From an uncultured Holophagaceae bacterium (lineage in GTDB: Bacteria > Acidobacteriota > Holophagae > Holophagales > Holophagaceae), in NCBI GenBank assembly GCA_903913215.1, contig CAIWKE010000003.1:372001-436000 (forward strand): a DNA stretch of 64,000 nt. The letters run 5' to 3'. Made by a program: the position numbers and the translations under genes. Shown here piece by piece: positions 27,317 to 34,357 of this stretch (position 1 is its first letter; every line of letters starts with the position of its first letter). The notes under the pieces are model-generated. The model searched no databases and had not been told where the DNA came from. It saw nothing but the letters and a program-made list of their open reading frames with translations.

Positions 27317-28410
27317 GAGGCGTTCCCGTCCACAGCCAGGCCCTTGAGGACCGAGCCCGAGGTGGTGGTGACCACCACGGCCGCTGTGCCGCTGAGGGGG
27401 GACTTCCAAAGGTGGATCTTGGCGTAACCCGTGGGGGTCACCGAGGAGGACGTGGTGCCCCCGCCGCTGAGGCCCACCAGCCAGTCCTTCACGCCCGCAT
27501 GCGCGAGCACCCGAAGGTCCGCTTGTTCGGTGCTGCTGCCCAGGCTCTGGGACGGAGCCTGGTTGTAGGTGGCGCCGAACTGGCCGGTCTTGAAGGCCAG
27601 GACCGGGGCCAGGGTGCTCACGGCATCGGTGTTGTGACGGGCCACGTATAGGTAGCTGTTCCCGGTGTCCAGGGCCAGGGACCCATAGATGCCCAGGGTG
27701 GTGAGGCTGCCGACGATGGTGTTGGAACTGCTGAAGGACGAGGCATTGCCCTGGCGGAGGCGGGGCCCACCTAGGAGGTCGATGCCCACGCCATTGCCAT
27801 CCTTGAAGAAGGCATAAGCAACGCCGCCCCCCGCCGCCACGCCGGTGCCACCGCTGTCCCCGGTCACCTGCAGGGCCTGGAGGGCCACGGAGGCATCCTG
27901 AAGCTGGGAGCTGGCGTTGGGCACCACCCAGATGCGGGTGCTGCTGGTGTTGGCTTCCGTGATGTAGAGGGTGTTCGTGGACGAATCAATGGCCGCCTGC
28001 CCGAAGGTGCTGTTGCTGAGGAAGGGGGTACTGCTGGCCAGCTGGAAGCTCACCACGTCCGTGCTGGTGACGGCCCCGGACTGGGAGCGGAGGTTCTTCA
28101 CGCGGACGATGTTGCCATCGGCGGAGACCAGGTAGAGGATGCCGCTGCTGCTGTCCAGGCAGACACCGCCCCAGGCCATGTTGGTGACCTTGGTGAAGGC
28201 GCTGGAGGTGAGGGTCTTGGTGGGAGTGGCGGCGGTGGGGGTGGTGTAGAGCGTCCCCAGGTCCGTCCAGACCAGGACCGTGCTGGTGGTGGAGTCGAAG
28301 GCATAGAGCGCGGCGCCGCTGGTGCTGCCCGCGGTGGCACTGGGATCCTTGCATCCCGAGAGCAGCAGCAGGGCGGCGGCCAGGAGGCCCGACAGGAATC
28401 GCGATGTCAT
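27313..28410 (-). CDS. Lipoprotein with repetitive beta-rich (propeller-like) body
   Basis: 365 residues. The N-terminus MTSRFLSGLLAAALLLLSGC is a lipoprotein signal with the lipobox LLSGC. The rest is very rich in Ser, Thr and Gly, with repeated short patterns such as ALYAFDSTTSTVLVWT, GILYLVSADGNIVRV, NTLYITEANTS and SYLYVARHNT. Spaced about 40-50 residues apart, these suggest a beta-propeller. It is translationally coupled to ftsX (GTGA) and follows the DUF4388 gene by 9 bp. A role at the envelope is likely; no more precise function can be given. Confidence 0.75.
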   Translation of the reverse strand: MTSRFLSGLLAAALLLLSGCKDPSATAGSTSGAALYAFDSTTSTVLVWTDLGTLYTTPTAATPTKTLTSSAFTKVTNMAWGGVCLDSSSGILYLVSADGNIVRVKNLRSQSGAVTSTDVVSFQLASSTPFLSNSTFGQAAIDSSTNTLYITEANTSSTRIWVVPNASSQLQDASVALQALQVTGDSGGTGVAAGGGVAYAFFKDGNGVGIDLLGGPRLRQGNASSFSSSNTIVGSLTTLGIYGSLALDTGNSYLYVARHNTDAVSTLAPVLAFKTGQFGATYNQAPSQSLGSSTEQADLRVLAHAGVKDWLVGLSGGGTTSSSVTPTGYAKIHLWKSPLSGTAAVVVTTTSGSVLKGLAVDGNAS

Positions 28411-28419
28411 GGGTTCGAC

Positions 28420-29493
28420 CTATTTCGTGCTGAAGAGTGCCTTCAGGTGGGTGTTCAAGGTGCGCACCATGTCGGCGTCGAGGCCCGCGTCCACCGCGCT
28501 GCGGCTGATGGCCAGGGCCAGGCCTTTGACCGCCTCCGGTCCCTCGCCCGAGATGATCTGCTGGGTGGCCTTGGACTGCAGGCGGTCCACCACCTCGTGC
28601 ATGGTCTCGGGCAGCACCATCTTGGCGGCCTGGGCGATGCGCTGGGTGAAGTTCATGAGCTTGACGGTGCGCTGGGGATCCTCAGCCACAGGCTTGGGCT
28701 TGGGTGCCGGGGCGGGAATCGGGGCCGGGGGGGGCGTCAGGTTGGCGATGCCGCCGCCCACGGTCTCGGGCAGGGGCTCCTCCTGCTCCGGGAAGCGGTG
28801 GGGCACTGGCGGCGGGGCCTGGAGGCGCACGATGGCCGTCTCGTCCTCCTGGATGAACTCCGCGATGGGGGTGGGCGCGCCGCCCCCCAGCAGCTGGGAG
28901 ACCGGAATCAGGTCCCGGGGGGCCTCCTGCTTGGGGGCCTTGCCAGAGCGGATGCCCTTCATCACCACGTGGCCGGCCATCACCAGGCCGTAGAGGTCCT
29001 TGGCCAGGGTCATGACGGGCTTCTCCGCCAGCTCGGCCAGCTCAGCCACGCTGTAGTAGCCCGTGGCCTGGGCCAGGAGCCTGGCCTCCCGGGGATTCAC
29101 ACCCTGGGCCGTCTCTCCAGGCAGGAGGGTGGAGGCGGGGTAGAGGTCCACGGAGGGGATCTTCTGGCTGATGACCCGCCACTCGTCCATCCGCCGCGCC
29201 AGCTCCATGAGAATGGAGGCATTGGGCTTGGTGATGGTCACCGGGACATCGGGGACGACTTCCTCGAAGCGGTAGTTGCCCTCGATCCACAGGGCCACTT
29301 CCATGAGGGACTCGAAGCCCTCCCCGGAGTGGGTCACCGCGTGGATGATCTTGCCATCCTTGAGGTAGATCCGCGCCTTGGCCGACTCCTGCTGCACGTG
29401 GAAGCAGCCAGATTTTCCACCCTGGCTCACGAGCTGGATGATATCGGGCAGCGGCGCCTCGCGCATGGAGCCTTGGATGACACCCTGGGACAT
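28420..29493 (-). CDS. DUF4388 (PATAN-like) domain protein
   Basis: 357 residues from the ATG at 29493, which has AGAGG upstream; a longer frame begins at 29529. The N-terminal 100 residues match DUF4388: GSMREAPLPDIIQLVSQGGKSG, then FHVQQESAKARIYLKDGKII and HAVTHSGEGFESLMEVALW. This domain occurs in signalling and motility proteins of Acidobacteriota and deltaproteobacteria. A second helical part (150-200) resembles a winged helix, followed by a Pro-rich linker and a C-terminal four-helix-like region (about 270-357). It heads a minus-strand set with the lipoprotein and ftsX. Confidence 0.78.
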   Translation of the reverse strand: MSQGVIQGSMREAPLPDIIQLVSQGGKSGCFHVQQESAKARIYLKDGKIIHAVTHSGEGFESLMEVALWIEGNYRFEEVVPDVPVTITKPNASILMELARRMDEWRVISQKIPSVDLYPASTLLPGETAQGVNPREARLLAQATGYYSVAELAELAEKPVMTLAKDLYGLVMAGHVVMKGIRSGKAPKQEAPRDLIPVSQLLGGGAPTPIAEFIQEDETAIVRLQAPPPVPHRFPEQEEPLPETVGGGIANLTPPPAPIPAPAPKPKPVAEDPQRTVKLMNFTQRIAQAAKMVLPETMHEVVDRLQSKATQQIISGEGPEAVKGLALAISRSAVDAGLDADMVRTLNTHLKALFSTK

Positions 29494-29587
29494 GAGCGTT
29501 ACCTCTCGGGAATAATAAAAAGATGACAAACCTTACCATGGAGTGCGCCCTTCCCCCGGAAGGTCTCCTGCGCGATGCTGGGGGGCT

Positions 29588-30706
29588 ATGAGCAACCGCC
29601 CCGACTCCCCTTTTGCCTCCATCGAGGCCGCCATCGCCGCCATCCGGGTGGGTCGCATGGTGGTGGTGGTGGATGACGAGGACCGCGAGAACGAGGGCGA
29701 CCTCACCCTCGCCGCCGAGCACGTCACCCCCGAAGCCATCGCCTTCATGGCCACCTACGGCCGGGGCCTCATCTGCGCGGCCCTGGAGGGGCCCACCCTG
29801 GACCGGCTCCAGATCCCCCTCATGGTCCGGGACAACACCAGCCCCTTCGAAACGGCCTTTTGCGTCTCCGTGGAAGCCCGGGAGGGCACCACCACGGGCA
29901 TCAGCGCCCAGGACCGCTCCCGCACCATCCAGGCCCTCATTGACCCCGAGGCCAAGCCTCAGCACTTCGTGAAGCCCGGCCACGTCTTCCCCCTGCGGGC
30001 CCGCCCCGGCGGTGTGCTCACCCGCACGGGCCAGACCGAGGCCAGCGTGGACCTGGCCCGCCTGGCGGGCCTGCACCCTAGCGGCGTCATCTGCGAGATC
30101 ATGAAGGACGACGGCACCATGGCCCGGGTGCCGGATCTGGTCCCCTTCTGCCAGCAGCACAACCTGCTCCTGGTCACCGTGGCGGACCTGGTGGCCTACC
30201 GGCTGCGCCAGGAACCCCTAGTGAAGCCCCTGGAGGTCCGCAGCATGCCCAGCATCTGGGGCGAGCTCAAGGTCCACCGCTTCCAGAGCCTGCTGGACGG
30301 GGGCAGCCACCTGGCCTTCGTGCTGGGCGACCTGGACGGCGGTGAGCCCCCCCTGGTCCGGGTCCACGTGGAGACCCTGCCCGATGACCTGCATGGCTTT
30401 TCGGATGGGCTGTTCCAGAAGGCCATGGCCGCCCTGGCCAAGGAGGGCCGCGGCGCCCTGGTCTACCTGCGTCGGCACGCCCATACCCCGGGCGTGGCGG
30501 ACGAGGGCCAGCCCGCGCCGCAGACCATGAGCGACCGCGATTTCGGCGTGGGGGCCCAGATCCTGCAGCTCCTGGGCGTTGGAAAAATGCGTCTCCTCAG
30601 CCGCCACGAAACCAAGTACATTGGCCTCCGTGGCTTCGGACTCGACCTCTGCGCCCATGTGCCCCTGGAACCCTCTGCGGCCAACCCCACCCCGGATCGA
30701 CCTTGA
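29588..30706 (+). CDS. ribB: 3,4-dihydroxy-2-butanone 4-phosphate synthase fused to a degenerate GTP cyclohydrolase II domain
   Basis: 372 residues from the ATG at 29588 (G-rich ribosome site; the upstream start at 29543 is less likely). The RibB half (about 5-205) is intact: [53 protein letters not shown] and the closing [12 protein letters not shown]. It converts ribulose 5-phosphate to the four-carbon riboflavin precursor. The RibA half (about 215-365) keeps the fold and [12 protein letters not shown] but has lost the zinc cysteines: [11 protein letters not shown] stands where VRVHSECLTGD is usual, and the DCGPQ segment is missing. GTP cyclohydrolase activity is therefore unlikely, so another ribA should exist. 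It overlaps the next gene. Confidence 0.92.
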   Translation: MSNRPDSPFASIEAAIAAIRVGRMVVVVDDEDRENEGDLTLAAEHVTPEAIAFMATYGRGLICAALEGPTLDRLQIPLMVRDNTSPFETAFCVSVEAREGTTTGISAQDRSRTIQALIDPEAKPQHFVKPGHVFPLRARPGGVLTRTGQTEASVDLARLAGLHPSGVICEIMKDDGTMARVPDLVPFCQQHNLLLVTVADLVAYRLRQEPLVKPLEVRSMPSIWGELKVHRFQSLLDGGSHLAFVLGDLDGGEPPLVRVHVETLPDDLHGFSDGLFQKAMAALAKEGRGALVYLRRHAHTPGVADEGQPAPQTMSDRDFGVGAQILQLLGVGKMRLLSRHETKYIGLRGFGLDLCAHVPLEPSAANPTPDRP

Positions 30707-31197
30707 TCGACGCCACCTTCCTGACCCAGTCGCCCATGTTCAGGAATCTGGACGAGATGGAGCGTGCCCAGGTGCTCATGATCGGACGCATCCGCAGCTT
30801 CCCGGCGGGCGAGGTCATCTTCCGTGAGGGCGACGAGTGCGACGGCATGTACATCGTCATGAAAGGCTCGGTGCGCATTTCCAAGCAGAGTGCCACCGGC
30901 GAGGAAGCCCTGGCCGTGCTGGAGCCCCCCGCCTTCTTCGGAGAGATGGCCCTCATCGACTCCACCACCCGGGCGGCGGACGCCATCGCCAACGAGACCA
31001 CGGAGCTGTTCTTCCTCTCCCTCCAGGATCTGCGAACCCTCATCGAGTCCCAGCAAGGCATCGCCCTCAAGGTCCTCTACGCCCTCTGCGAAGTCCTGGC
31101 CCAGCGCCTGCGCGAGACCAACGAGCGCTACATGAGCATCTTCACCATCGCCCAGTGGGGCGGCGCCAATCCTGACGTCCCCCTGCCCCTTCCCTGA
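30703..31197 (+). CDS. Stand-alone cyclic-nucleotide-binding (CNB) domain protein
   Basis: 164 residues from a TTG at 30703 that overlaps the ribB stop (TTGA). An internal ATG at 30736 is the alternative, and neither has a strong ribosome site. The CNB fold is clear: FRNLDEMERAQVLMIGRIRS, EVIFREGDECDGMYIVMKGS, the phosphate-binding-cassette-like FFGEMALIDSTTRAADAIA, and the final helix. There is no helix-turn-helix, so it is not a Crp-type activator. It may be a regulatory module acting on another protein. The Glu of FGEMALID is kept and Arg follows in TTRAAD, consistent with nucleotide binding. Confidence 0.85.
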   Translation: MIDATFLTQSPMFRNLDEMERAQVLMIGRIRSFPAGEVIFREGDECDGMYIVMKGSVRISKQSATGEEALAVLEPPAFFGEMALIDSTTRAADAIANETTELFFLSLQDLRTLIESQQGIALKVLYALCEVLAQRLRETNERYMSIFTIAQWGGANPDVPLPLP

Positions 31198-31248
31198 AGC
31201 CGGGCCCTGAAGCCAGGGCGCCCAACCAGACTCTTGAAAGGAGTTTCC

Positions 31249-31569
31249 ATGTCCGACCTCGTAGCTCACATCACGGATGCCGAGTTCCCCACAGTGATTG
31301 CCCAGGGCGTCACCCTCGTGGATTTCTGGGCCCCCTGGTGCGGCCCCTGCAAGATGATCGCCCCCGTCCTGGACGAGCTGGCCGCCGAGATGGTGGGCAA
31401 GGCCAAGTTCGTGAAGATGAACGTGGACGAGAACCCCGGCGTCGCCGGCCAGTTCGGCATCATGAGCATCCCCACCCTCATCGTCTTCAAGGACGGCAAG
31501 CCCGTGAACAAGCTCATCGGCGGCCAGCCCAAGCCGCAGCTGAAGGCGTTTGTGGAAGGTGCGTTCTAG
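31249..31569 (+). CDS. trxA: Thioredoxin
   Basis: 106 residues from the ATG at 31249, which has AAAGGAG 6 nt upstream; a longer frame starting at 31234 is less likely. The active site WCGPC (Cys31, Cys34) sits in VDFWAPWCGPCKM. The cis-proline loop IMSIPTLIVFKDG and the C-terminal helix are standard. It is a general disulfide reductant. A strong terminator follows the stop by about 33 bp. Confidence 0.97.
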   Translation: MSDLVAHITDAEFPTVIAQGVTLVDFWAPWCGPCKMIAPVLDELAAEMVGKAKFVKMNVDENPGVAGQFGIMSIPTLIVFKDGKPVNKLIGGQPKPQLKAFVEGAF

Positions 31570-31602
31570 GCCTTCGTTCTCGCTTGGAGGTCCGTGAATG
31601 CG

Positions 31603-31629
31603 AAAAACGCCGGCTTTGCCGGCGTTTTT
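31603..31629 (+). terminator. Intrinsic terminator after trxA
   Basis: A perfect palindrome AAAAACGCCGGC-TTT-GCCGGCGTTTTT. The 8-bp GC core is flanked by A and T tracts, giving a textbook rho-independent terminator that also works in reverse. Confidence 0.92.
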
Positions 31630-31795
31630 CGTTTGGACTAGCTTTGGATGCTTCCCCCTATCGCGAGGGAGGAAGGGGCCTGGGCGCTTGAGCCCCTTCG
31701 TCGTAGTGCTCTTTCAAGGATCAGCAGCTTTTTCGGCGGTTTCAATGGCCGGGGAATCGATTCGAAGCTAAAGGACGTCCAGGGAACTCGCCAAA

Positions 31796-31995
31796 CCCCT
31801 CCACCGCGAGATCCGTGAGGAGGACCTCCACCTCCGCCGCCCCCATGTCTCATGGATGATGCTTCCCGTGGAATAAGATGTACCGCCGCCCTCAGTTCGA
31901 GTGGGCCTCCTTCGTGCGGAGGCTGTAGTGCATTCTCCGCAGCACGACCCGCTGTTGATCCAGAAGTCGGGGGAGGGCGGCGGCGTAACATCCAT
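31796..31995 (-). pseudogene. intI: Integron integrase (IntI) N-terminal remnant with frameshift and stop codons
   Basis: From an ATG at 31995 the minus strand reads MDVTPPPSP. It then needs a 1-nt frame change in a C-run (complement of about 31969-31977) to continue RLLDQQRVVLRR-MHYSLRTKEAHSN. A stop at 31892-31894 is followed in frame by GRRYILFHGKHHP. A second stop at 31850-31852 is followed by DMGAAEVEVLLTDLAVEG, after which similarity ends. This order and spacing match the core-binding domain of IntI tyrosine recombinases (HYSLRTE.AY...RRYI.FHGKRHP..MG..EVE.FLT.LAVEG). The catalytic domain is gone, so the gene is dead. From 31640 to 31795 I see nothing recognisable. Confidence 0.85.
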
Positions 31996-32130
31996 CCGGA
32001 TTATTTAGGGCCGCCCTAATTCTTGAAGAATCACACTTCCTTAAGAATGATCTATGCTTCACTGGGGCCGGGATCCTGCTTACACGATCCTTCGGGCGGG
32101 TCCAGTGGTTCGTCAAATTCAAAGTTAGGC
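31996..32130 (+). other. Putative attI site and start of first cassette
   Basis: The 135 bp between the intI start and the first cassette ends in TTCAAAGTTAGGC. This is close to the attI1 end ACAAAGTTAGGC, with the G/TTRRRY crossover point at 32124-32125. A GCCCTAAT at 32013 and a TTGAAGAA/TTCGTCAA pairing also let it be read as an attC, but position next to intI favours attI. Confidence 0.6.
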
Positions 32131-32177
32131 GTTACCCGAACTAGGCCACTATCGATCCATCTGCCTAAGGAGGCTGT

Positions 32178-32663
32178 GTGAAACGATTGTTTGCTCTCCC
32201 CTTGGTCCTATTGGCAGGCCTCCTTGCCTGTGCATCCACACACACTCTCCCACAGCCTTCTTCCGAGGTTGTCCAGGCTGAAATTCGAAAGGCAATTGAC
32301 GGTTTCAGTGAGGCTTCCATTCGAGGAGATCTGCCCGGAGTGTTGGCTAAATTTGACGATCAGGCCGATATTCTTCTCATTGGCTCCGACAAGGGAGAAG
32401 TTTACAAGGGTCGCGCAGCCATGGAAGTTTGGCTCGGAAGCCTCTATAAATCGAATGGATTCGGATGGCAGATGGACCGCATTGATATCAGCCATAACGG
32501 TGATACGGCTTGGGCTTTTGTTGAGGGCAAAATGAACGTAAGTAATAAGGTCACTGGCAAACTTCGGTTCAGTGCCCCGTACCGCTTCTCGGTCGTGTTC
32601 GTGAGAAGAAGTAACAACTGGGTATTGCGACTCTTTCACGGGTCTGCACCAGGAAAAGAATGA
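32178..32663 (+). CDS. Cassette 1: NTF2-like lipoprotein
   Basis: 161 residues from a GTG with TAAGGAGG 4 nt upstream. The signal ends in a lipobox (LLAGLLAC, Cys about 18). The mature part is an NTF2/SnoaL-like domain: EIRKAIDGFSEASIRGDL, AKFDDQADILLIGSDKGEVYKG, AMEVWLGSLY and a closing SVVFVRRSNNWVLRLFHGS. Codon use is much more AT-rich than that of flanking genes, in keeping with cassette origin. Its cassette runs from the crossover point at 32125 to 32792. No promoter is evident, as is usual for cassettes. Ligand or enzymatic role unknown. Confidence 0.8.
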   Translation: MKRLFALPLVLLAGLLACASTHTLPQPSSEVVQAEIRKAIDGFSEASIRGDLPGVLAKFDDQADILLIGSDKGEVYKGRAAMEVWLGSLYKSNGFGWQMDRIDISHNGDTAWAFVEGKMNVSNKVTGKLRFSAPYRFSVVFVRRSNNWVLRLFHGSAPGKE

Positions 32664-32675
32664 AGATCATTCCTC

Positions 32676-32798
32676 GCCCAATCCTTCGCTCAACCTGGAC
32701 CCCGCCTGCACTGCCTTTCGCTCTCTCTCAGCTTCTCGCTTCCTCGGCTTCGCACAGCGCCTTGGTGCAGGCGGGCCGGTTAGCTTGAATCGTTAGGC
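32676..32798 (+). other. attC site of cassette 1, 123 bp
   Basis: R'' GCCCAAT (32676-32682), then GCTCAACC as L''. L' CGGTTAGC is complementary to L'' apart from one extra C, the expected extrahelical base. R' is GTTAGGC (32792-32798). An 11-bp perfect stem CCCGCCTGCAC/GTGCAGGCGGG supports the hairpin. The last base of R'' departs from RYYYAAC. Confidence 0.82.
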
Positions 32799-32858
32799 CA
32801 CCCAAAGTTGAATCCAAATTCAAGGACGATCAAGCAGGTTCTTTTGGAGGGCGCAACC

Positions 32859-33107
32859 GTGAGTGATTTTCATGAAGGAACGAATGCTCGGTGGTCCTTA
32901 TCAAGATTTCTGATGGTCGGGCTCATCATTGCCGTAATCGGATACCTCCCGCTTCAGCTCTATATCCTCTTTGGGCCTCGTGACGGGAACCCGATTGGCC
33001 TTGGCTTGTTGTTTGTGATTGGGGTTTTCACGGGACTAGTGGTGGTTGTCATTGGCATCGTCAAGCACACCATCCAATATTTTATGAATGGAAAGGAAGA
33101 ACCGTGA
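32859..33107 (+). CDS. Cassette 2: small two-helix membrane protein
   Basis: 82 residues from a GTG at 32859, which has GGAGG 8 nt upstream; a TTG at 32808 would add 17 residues but lacks a ribosome site. Two hydrophobic segments are clear: FLMVGLIIAVIGYLPLQLYI (about 18-37) and LGLLFVIGVFTGLVVVVIGI (about 50-69). The C-terminus is short and charged (NGKEEP). No family is recognised. Small membrane proteins are common integron cargo. Confidence 0.68.
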   Translation: MSDFHEGTNARWSLSRFLMVGLIIAVIGYLPLQLYILFGPRDGNPIGLGLLFVIGVFTGLVVVVIGIVKHTIQYFMNGKEEP

Positions 33108-33118
33108 CAGGGCTCTCG

Positions 33119-33177
33119 GCATTACGCATTCTCAGCGCCTCGGTGCAGGCGTAGCCGGTGACCTTCCTTTGTTTGGC
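33119..33177 (+). other. attC site of cassette 2, 59 bp
   Basis: GCATTAC (R''-like) to GTTTGGC (R', 33171-33177) spans exactly 59 bp, the classic 59-base-element size. CGCCT/AGGCG forms the stem. The 3' half, GGTGCAGGCGTAGCCGGTGACC, closely matches the other sites. Both cores diverge from consensus. Confidence 0.65.
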
Positions 33178-33201
33178 TTTTCCACCTCCTTTGGAGTCCG
33201 T

Positions 33202-33672
33202 TTGAGATTTGGAATCGCAATCCCGTGTTCACTTCTAGCAGCCCTGGCGATGACAGGCTGTGTGTCTCCTTCAAAATTGACCTCAACCCAAGACGTTGAG
33301 ACAAACAGAAGGATTGTGCTTGCTTTCTACAACGAAGCGCTTGTAAGTAAGCGTGTGCGCACTTCATTTCAGCGATATGTATCCCCATCATTTATCGAGC
33401 ACAAGCCCGATGTTGTAGGCGGCACACGCGAAGAAACCATTGTATTCCTGGGAGGCCTCATCCAAGAATTTCCCGAAGCTCGTTGGGAAGTGATTCGGTC
33501 AATTTCCGAGGGTGATTTTGTATTCCTCCATGCTCGATTCACGCCTTCACCAGGAGCTGCACCGTATTCAATTGCAGATATATTCCGTCTTCAAAAAGGC
33601 GTTATCACTGAGCACTGGGATGCAGTTGGGCGTCCCCCAGAGCACCAGCGCAATCCCAACCCGCGGTTCTAA
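33202..33672 (+). CDS. Cassette 3: SnoaL-like lipoprotein
   Basis: 156 residues from a TTG at 33202 with GGAG 5 nt upstream. Starts further upstream would run through the attC of cassette 2 and are rejected. The signal MRFGIAIPCSLLAALAMTGC carries a lipobox at Cys20. The mature domain is SnoaL-like: RRIVLAFYNEALVSK, RYVSPSFIEHKPDVVGG, IVFLGGLIQEFPEARWEVI, and DIFRLQKGVITEHWDAVG, the last being the strongest family mark. SnoaL-type proteins include cyclases and many uncharacterised members. Base composition is AT-rich relative to the chromosome. Confidence 0.78.
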   Translation: MRFGIAIPCSLLAALAMTGCVSPSKLTSTQDVETNRRIVLAFYNEALVSKRVRTSFQRYVSPSFIEHKPDVVGGTREETIVFLGGLIQEFPEARWEVIRSISEGDFVFLHARFTPSPGAAPYSIADIFRLQKGVITEHWDAVGRPPEHQRNPNPRF

Positions 33673-33697
33673 ATTCTTGTGTAATCTCTCGGATGAT

Positions 33698-33720
33698 GCC
33701 TAACCCTTAATAACCCATGG
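33698..33720 (+). other. Truncated attC (5' half only) after cassette 3
   Basis: GCCTAAC (33698-33704) is a perfect R'' core followed by CCTTAATAACCC as a possible L''. No matching GTTRRRY occurs before the next gene 27 bp later, so the 3' half seems deleted, fusing cassettes 3 and 4. Confidence 0.5.
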
Positions 33721-33730
33721 ACTCATCAAC

Positions 33731-34177
33731 ATGCGTGTGCTCATCTCGTTTTTCGTCCTAATCGTGATCGGCGCATCCAATTTTTTGTGGGCTGAGGGGC
33801 TGGTAACAAGAGATCAAGTGGCGGCGGCAACCATGGCATGGCAGGCGGCCTACGACAGCCGGGATCCAGGAGCCATCGTCAGCATGTACGACGCAGAGGC
33901 ATTGTTCTGGGGAACCACCGCCAAAACGATTGCTCCGACGCCTGCTGCCGTCTGGGATTATTTCAAGGATGCCGCTTCCAGGCCAAAAGCGCGTGTAGTC
34001 ATCGGTGAACATCACATTCGCGTCTTCGGCGAGATGGCCATTAATTCCGGCTACTACACGTTCACGGATGTCCGGGATGGCCAAGCCGTGCTCAAACCTG
34101 CACGCTTCACTTTCGTGTTTCATCGCAAAGCTGGCAAGTGGCTCGTGGTGGCCCACCATTCCTCGGCCATGCCATAG
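33731..34177 (+). CDS. Cassette 4: exported NTF2-like (DUF4440/CaMKII-AD-like) protein
   Basis: 148 residues with a signal peptide (about 1-21, ending in NFLWAEG). The rest is a single NTF2-like domain: VAAATMAWQAAYDSRDPGAIVSMY, ALFWGTTAKTIAPTPAAVWDYF, VVIGEHHIRVF and FTFVFHRKAGKWLVVAHHSS. The final HHSS pattern is typical of the CaMKII association-domain-like group. It is followed by a complete attC. The ATG has no strong ribosome site; the fused half attC upstream may have replaced its original leader. Confidence 0.8.
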   Translation: MRVLISFFVLIVIGASNFLWAEGLVTRDQVAAATMAWQAAYDSRDPGAIVSMYDAEALFWGTTAKTIAPTPAAVWDYFKDAASRPKARVVIGEHHIRVFGEMAINSGYYTFTDVRDGQAVLKPARFTFVFHRKAGKWLVVAHHSSAMP

Positions 34178-34210
34178 TCATGGCGCCCTTCAGTGCTTCC
34201 ATCAAGTTCC

Positions 34211-34331
34211 GCCTTACCCTGCGCTTCAGTCGCCCCCCCAGCATTGCCCCCGACTCTCTCTCAGTATGACGCTATCTCAGCCCGCTCAGCACCTCGATGC
34301 AAGCGTGACCGCTTAGCTTCTTCCGTTTGGC
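34211..34331 (+). other. attC site of cassette 4, 121 bp
   Basis: GCCTTAC (34211-34217) followed by CCTGCGCTTCAG, and at the other end CCGCTTAGC then GTTTGGC (34325-34331). Size and 3' layout match the 123-bp site, and its R' is identical to that of the 59-bp site. Core bases are imperfect. Confidence 0.65.
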
Positions 34332-34357
34332 GTGACCAATTTTCCCGGAGGCGTGCG

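Noticed and set aside
29494-29587. FMN riboswitch before ribB, and a TPP riboswitch before the thiE fusion
   Set aside because: Neither the conserved RFN nor the THI-box core sequences are present, and the leaders are too short.
31570-31795. Further integrase or transposase coding sequence between trxA and the intI remnant
   Set aside because: Translation in all frames gives no integrase motifs beyond LAVEG; only the trxA terminator is recognisable.
33088-33201. Longer N-terminus for the cassette 3 lipoprotein
   Set aside because: It would translate through the cassette 2 attC and destroy the lipoprotein signal; the TTG at 33202 has a ribosome site and gives a proper lipobox.
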